From the NCBI GenBank assembly GCA_003550325.1, contig QKWP01000766.1:121967-185966 (forward strand): a stretch of DNA of 64,000 nucleotides, written 5' to 3'. Positions 59,491 to 64,000 of this stretch are shown in pieces. A program made the position numbers and the translations under genes. The notes under the pieces were generated by a model. The model saw nothing but the letters and a program-made list of their open reading frames with translations, ran no database searches and had not been told where the DNA came from. The stretch comes from Gigaspora rosea. Its lineage: Eukaryota; Glomeromycota; Glomeromycetes; Diversisporales; Gigasporaceae. Numbering within the stretch: position 1 is the first letter of the stretch; every line of letters begins with the position of its first letter.

Positions 59491-59659
59491 GCAAATTATC
59501 GTATGCAAGATCTTCTACGATAGAGATTAACTAACCGGGATCTATTTTGTGAAAAATCATTAGAAGAGTTTAGAGCCGGATATGAATCGGGACTTAATTA
59601 ATTGTGTTTTAGTAAGAAACTAAATTTAGAGTATTTAGAGTTGAATCGTATTTTGGATT

Positions 59660-59780
59660 AATGTTAGGCTTAAGGTTAGAAATAGATAAAACGGGTTTGG
59701 GTTTAGGGTTAGGATTAGGTAAAACAGGATTGGGTTTAGGGTTAGGGATCGAGTTTAGATTTAGAATGGGTAAAGCAGAT
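59660..59780 (+). repeat. Degenerate telomere-like GGGTTTAGGGTTAGG tract
   Basis: Interrupted TTAGGG-like words (GGGTTTAGGGTTAGGATTAG). The Leu/Gly-rich ORF reading through it is an artefact of the repeat. Similar short words sit in the centres of MITEs at 19,600, 24,090 and 57,430, so this need not mark a telomere. Confidence 0.6.
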
Positions 59781-59911
59781 TTTGGGTTAAATCATGTATT
59801 ATTGGTATTTAAGTTAATAAATAAATATATATATGATTTATATAATAAAAATAAATAATTTATTAAATATTAATAGAAGTTATATGTATCACGCGATGCG
59901 GGTATATGTAC

Positions 59912-60507
59912 CTAGGGATCCTAATTTTCTGCTGCGACAAACCCAAAATTCTACACTTTGAATTATGCGAATTATGCGATAAATTTTTTTTAAATTATGC
60001 TACAGATTATGCGTAAATATGCAAAATTTATCATTATAAATTTTTATCGTTATCGTTATTGTAAGTACTGAACCCCATCAGTAACTTACCAATAAAACTA
60101 CAAAATCTGTGTATTATAAAATTACGAAAAGAGTCGTGTTTACAAAACTGTCTTTTGCACCAAACAAAAAAATTTTTTGCGAAATTTTAGTGCAAAGTAA
60201 TTTTTCGTTTTGCATAACCCGCCGTCCTTTTTTTTTCTTCTGTGTCACCCAATAGTGACTTAATTTTCTGGAATTACCGATAGAACTGAAAAAATATCTA
60301 AAATTTTCTGGGTGTGAACATGAGCATATTGATTAAAAAAAAAAAAGCTGGTAGAGAAATTAATAAACCCGATATTACTCGATCTTTAATTCTGGTTTAT
60401 TAATTATGCGAAATTCATCTTGATATGTGAATATAGTTGTCGCTTATGCTGCTGTAAAATCTAAATTATGCGCATATTATGCTATCGCAGATCTGCGGTA
60501 TCCCTAT
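59912..60507. mobile_element. AATTATGCG-rich element with TAGGGAT ends
   Basis: Left TAGGGATCC mirrors right GGTATCCCTA, with TGTAC next to both ends. The interior repeats AATTATGCG and GCATAATATGCG as in the hAT MITE at 22,055-22,343, suggesting a longer, diverged relative. Confidence 0.45.
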
Positions 60508-60789
60508 GTACTGTACCTTCGGGTACATGTATATAATTCCGTTTTTAAAAAAAAAATTTATTTTATATTTATATTTATCTAGGGGGGTACCGGGTCTATA
60601 TAAATTAGATAACGTTATTTATGGATGACCTAATTCCGGGGGGTCATGAGGTCTTATGAGGGGTAGATAACGTTATTTATGAATGCCCCAAATTGGTTTT
60701 ATAAATTTTTAACCAGTCAGAATTTTGTTACACAAAAATAGCAAATCAGATTTGAGTATAAATCTCAAAATTTTGCTCTTCTAAAAAAA

Positions 60790-61020
60790 TTAGATATCTT
60801 ATCTGTTATGCTGGCCTGAACTATATGTAATTTAATAATGCTTGACGCATAACACAATTTGTATTATTGATGCATGACGAAACCATTTCTTAAGACAACT
60901 TCAAATTGATGAATTGATGAATGACAGAACTCATAATGCATGACAAAACCACAACGCATGATAAACATGAACCCATAATACATGATAAAACCAATAATTG
61001 TCTGGAGCATAATGAAGAAC
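60790..61020. repeat. Degenerate AATGCATGACAAAACC repeat
   Basis: Five to six imperfect copies of ATGCATGACAAAACCA-like words with variable spacing. No coding content. Confidence 0.55.
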
Positions 61021-61102
61021 TTTTAAAGTTTATGTATAGTAATACAAAAGTTAAGTTGTTGATGCATCAATAGTTACATTTTGATTTTTTTGATTTTTTT
61101 AA

Positions 61103-61587
61103 GGGTGGAGGGTATGTAGATCATTTTTATTAATAAACGAGTTACTAAAAATTTTATATTTAATAATAAAGAAAATTTTTACTAAGTAACTATATTAAAT
61201 TTTTAAATAAAATTATAGGGGAGGTTTTTCTGATTCTAACGGTGGTTGAATCATTAAAATTGGGCTAGTAGAACATAAGATATAGTTATTTTTATCTTTG
61301 ACCCTATTTTACTTAATGTTTATATGTAATTTGATTGGCCAATTTGTGATCACTCCTGCAGAATAGACCCCATCCCCACAAAATTTGATACTTTAAAAAC
61401 TTTATCAAATTTCATTTAAAATTAATAAAATTTTTAGAATATGTGTAATTTTTTATTACAAACAATTTTACTTAGTACAAAAAATCAATTTATATAATAA
61501 AAAATTAAGTTTTATATGTAGCAACTTTTAAATTCATATTTTTTGTCACTTGTTTACTAATAGAAATGATCTATATACCCTCTACCC
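61103..61587. mobile_element. piggyBac-like MITE (TTAA-flanked), copy 2
   Basis: TTAA on both sides (61,099-61,102 and 61,588-61,591). Ends GGGTGGAGGGTATGTAGATC and, inverted, GGGTAGAGGGTATATAGATC. Related to the element at 52,537-52,905. A lone end-like word (TTAAGAGTAGGGTATTTC) occurs at 62,045. Confidence 0.75.
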
Positions 61588-61744
61588 TTAAGCGATTGCA
61601 TCAAAAGCATAATTTTGAAAATTCATGTTTGTCTGTATGTATGATGCATGATTACAAGACTATATTGAACAGGAACATTAGGGATGATCTAGATCTAGAT
61701 TTAGATCTCTAGATTAGAAATCTACTTTTTTTATATTTGTTTTA

Positions 61745-61960
61745 CAGTCAAACCTCTATAAATGCAACTTGTAGAGACAAGTCTACAATGTGCATTTAGG
61801 GAGGTTTGCATTTAAAGAGAGCCAATTAAATTGCAGCTTTAAAAATTAAACTATCAAGTTTGTATAACTTCTACCAAAATTGTATAACCTATCTTAAATA
61901 CTAAAATTTGATTGGCTACTTGAGACCCCGAATAATCTATGTGAGTTATATTTGAGCATC
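61745..61960 (+). mobile_element. Truncated CAGTCAAACCTCT MITE
   Basis: It begins CAGTCAAACCTCTATAAATG and contains GCATTTAGGGAGGTTTGCAT, matching the left half of the element at 23,028-23,367. The right end is missing. Confidence 0.6.
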
Positions 61961-62080
61961 ATAGTAAAAATTTTTTTGGTTAGCCGTTTTGGTTTGGTAT
62001 ATATAAGCTATATTTCACACATTAAATAGAACGTTTACCCATCTTTAAGAGTAGGGTATTTCACGATATATTACATATAT

Positions 62081-62673
62081 TGTTATAGAACGATAGTTTA
62101 TTATATTATCTTATTATTTTATTATTTAATTTTTTATTATTATTATATTGTATTATATTATTATCTTGAGAAGTTAGATACTTAGAATAGTTAATACTGC
62201 TTATAATGCTTATATCGCTTATGACGCTTATACCGTTTATAATGCTTATGTTGCTCTTGTAGATTATAGTATTTATCATTGTAAATTAACGCTTATAATG
62301 CTTATTCTAAAATGTATTTAAAGACACAGAATTTCTCTTAGTCAAACTAGACCAAGACACCCCACTTCTCTTCATATATATTATACATCTTGTATTGGAA
62401 TTTCTTAGGAACAGAAACCTAAGCATAGCCCTATCTTAGATTATTAATAAAGAAACTATTTATCTTAATAACACCAAGTTTATTATCAAGTAATAGTAAA
62501 ATCAATAATTCATCATTAAATACTAACAAAAACTGCCCTTAGAGAAGAGTATAATTTCTTACAGACTAAGGAATTATATCTACCTCTTGGACACCGCTAT
62601 AAACCGATAAAGGATCCCTGTAGCCGTGTCGTTGTTATAGTAAGGAGTAAAAGAAGGCCTCCCTACTATAACA
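62081..62673 (+). mobile_element. Solo LTR (593 bp)
   Basis: It begins TGTTATAG and ends CTATAACA, a perfect 8-bp terminal inversion. ATAT (4 bp) flanks both sides, the same duplication size as the Ty3-type element at 38,014. Inside are TATTTAAAG and TTAATAAAGAAAC, fitting promoter and polyadenylation signals. A GCTTATAATGCTTAT tract (62,190-62,310) is repetitive. Confidence 0.75.
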
Positions 62674-62699
62674 ATATGATGTATTAATGCAGATCCTTT

Positions 62700-63400
62700 G
62701 TAGCTTATAGTTTTAAACATGTGACAAAGCTAAATTTTCAATCGGCATATATTTCTTAAAAAAAAAAACTTCATTTTACTTTGTCATAAAGCGAACATAC
62801 TTTTAAAGATATTTTATTTCATATTAGGTATTTTATATAGTAAGTTGTATATATACTAAGTTTAGTAAAAAGTTACCCATTGGCACTGTCTTTTGCCCAT
62901 TGTTGCCCATTATCGTTGCTTGTCCAATACTGAGGCTACCTTGCTTTAAAATTATATTGCAGATGATTAGTTGCTCTATTAATAATTAACTTTTATTATA
63001 AGGGATTATATATATGTACCCAAAGGTACATATGTCCGCATCATGTGACCTATAGATCACCACCAAAATTCAAGATCAGGTGTAACATTACACGATCAGA
63101 AAAATTCAAACCAAATGTTCGTTTTGACAAAAATCGCTCATTTTGCAAGAAACTGTATACTAAACCACATTCTGTGCATTAATTAAAAGTTTTCCTTGAG
63201 CGATTTTACTTATAATACCACTTTTGTGCTCTAACAAAAAGTTTTCCTTGAGCAATTTTACTATATACCCAAACTCTAACTCTAACCTAGATGCTCACCC
63301 TAACTCTAAACTAACAAAAACTAAACTTTATGATACAAAGATAATCTAAAGGTAATATATCACATGCGTCATATATAACTTAATCCTTTTTTATTTACTT
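62700..63400. other. Gene-free stretch, possible left half of a dispersed element
   Basis: 63,047-63,110 contains an inverted relative (ACCAAAATTCAAGATCAGGT) of the repeat at 63,643-63,834. Together they may be the two ends of one element of about 0.8 kb. AAAAGTTTTCCTTGAGC is repeated at 63,187 and 63,237. No gene seen. Confidence 0.4.
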
Positions 63401-63642
63401 TTTTAATTTTTTTATTTTTTTAATTTTTTTTTTAACTTTTTTTAACTTTTTTTTTAATTTTTTTAATTATTTTTTTTTAAAAATACTTTAATTTACTACT
63501 GGTGATCTTCACTAGTAATCTACAATACATAAAACAAAATAAACAAAACTATTAAATAAAAATTAAATCTCTTTAATATTAGCAGTTAGGGTAAGAGTAA
63601 AGGTTAGAAATTAAAATAGGGCTTTATATATTGTAAAATTTA

Positions 63643-63834
63643 GCAAGAAATTTTTTTTTGCAAAAAAAAAGTAGTTTCATAGACAAAATTTTAGGTTAGA
63701 AGCAATTTTAGCAATTTTTTAAAAAATTCTTTGTTTTTGTTACACAAAAATTAATCTATATATTATACCTGATCCTGAATTTTAATTGGTAAATTGATCA
63801 CTAGTAATGATCACCAGTGGTGATAATAGCAAAT
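63643..63834 (+). repeat. Dispersed repeat, copy 2
   Basis: Nearly identical to 11,677-11,866 over about 190 bp, including AATTTTAGGTTAGAAGCAAT and CCTGATCCTGAATTTTAATT. Confidence 0.8.
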
Positions 63835-64000
63835 CTCTTTTTTTTATTCACATTTTTTAATTTTTTTTAGCTTTTTTTTTATTTTTTTTTATTTTTATTT
63901 TATTTATTTTTTTATCAAAATTTGTTTATTAGGAAATTCTAGGCATCTCTAGCTAGAGATATATAGCTTAGATATCTCTGGCTTATTAGCCAATCAAAAC

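Larger units (their letters stand above)
58741..60690. mobile_element. Segment bounded by inverted GGGGCATCCATAAATAA repeats
   Basis: GGGGCATCCATAAATAATGT at the left mirrors the right end, which reverse-complements to GGGGCATTCATAAATAACGT. A further inverted copy lies at 60,620-60,645. It encloses a leucine-rich-repeat gene fragment and two smaller MITEs. It may be a transposon that captured host sequence, or just two independently inserted short elements. Confidence 0.4.

Noticed and set aside
59660-59780. Telomere or subtelomere
   Set aside because: The tract is short and degenerate, and similar words occur inside several MITEs across the window.
59661-59858. Leu/Gly-rich 65-codon ORF
   Set aside because: It merely translates degenerate TTAGGG-like repeats.

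Overview
The window is very AT-rich eukaryotic DNA packed with transposable elements. The introns (about 80-90 nt, GT..AG, CTAAC-like branch sites), the low GC, a secreted type-3 copper oxidase and the mix of hAT, Tc1/mariner-like, piggyBac-like, LINE and Ty3 elements together suggest a fungus, most likely an arbuscular mycorrhizal fungus (Glomeromycotina, Rhizophagus-like). That assignment is inference; no rRNA, tRNA or housekeeping gene was seen.

Layout. 1-2,300: a GC-rich hairpin island, a long foldback element and a 36-bp minisatellite. 2,398-7,754: a full-length but decayed two-ORF LINE with a 13-bp target duplication. 8,600-9,230: a second block of the same minisatellite and a solo LTR. 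9,230-14,480: essentially gene-free, with small hairpins and one dispersed repeat. 14,483-20,420 (minus strand): the one clear host gene, a secreted hemocyanin-type phenoloxidase. Its signal-peptide exon is separated from five catalytic exons by about 3.6 kb of roughly 90-bp tandem units. Each unit carries acceptor-NNN-donor on the gene strand, so the stretch looks like about 21 candidate 3-nt microexons, and several small transposons are nested in it.

21,300-24,250: a cluster of MITEs. 24,900-34,560 (minus strand): a hAT transposase relic split by 7.6 kb that holds an RNase H-bearing LINE and a Harbinger-like element. 37,700-51,790: a probable host gene of unknown function interrupted by a 13.5-kb Ty3-type LTR element with an extra cysteine-rich region, itself interrupted by a 3.9-kb DNA transposon. 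51,800-64,000: no intact gene, but piggyBac-like, hAT-like and Tc1/pogo-like MITEs, a leucine-rich-repeat gene fragment and another solo LTR.

How it works together. Almost everything is mobile-element sediment around one metabolic gene. The point most worth testing is the phenoloxidase. Its four ordinary introns are 80-88 nt, the array units have the same size and splice signals, and joining all candidate 3-nt exons in order keeps the reading frame open between the signal peptide and the enzyme. The resulting short stretch ends in KR dibasic signals. Whether these units are really spliced as microexons, or are just a tandemly duplicated intron, cannot be settled from DNA alone.
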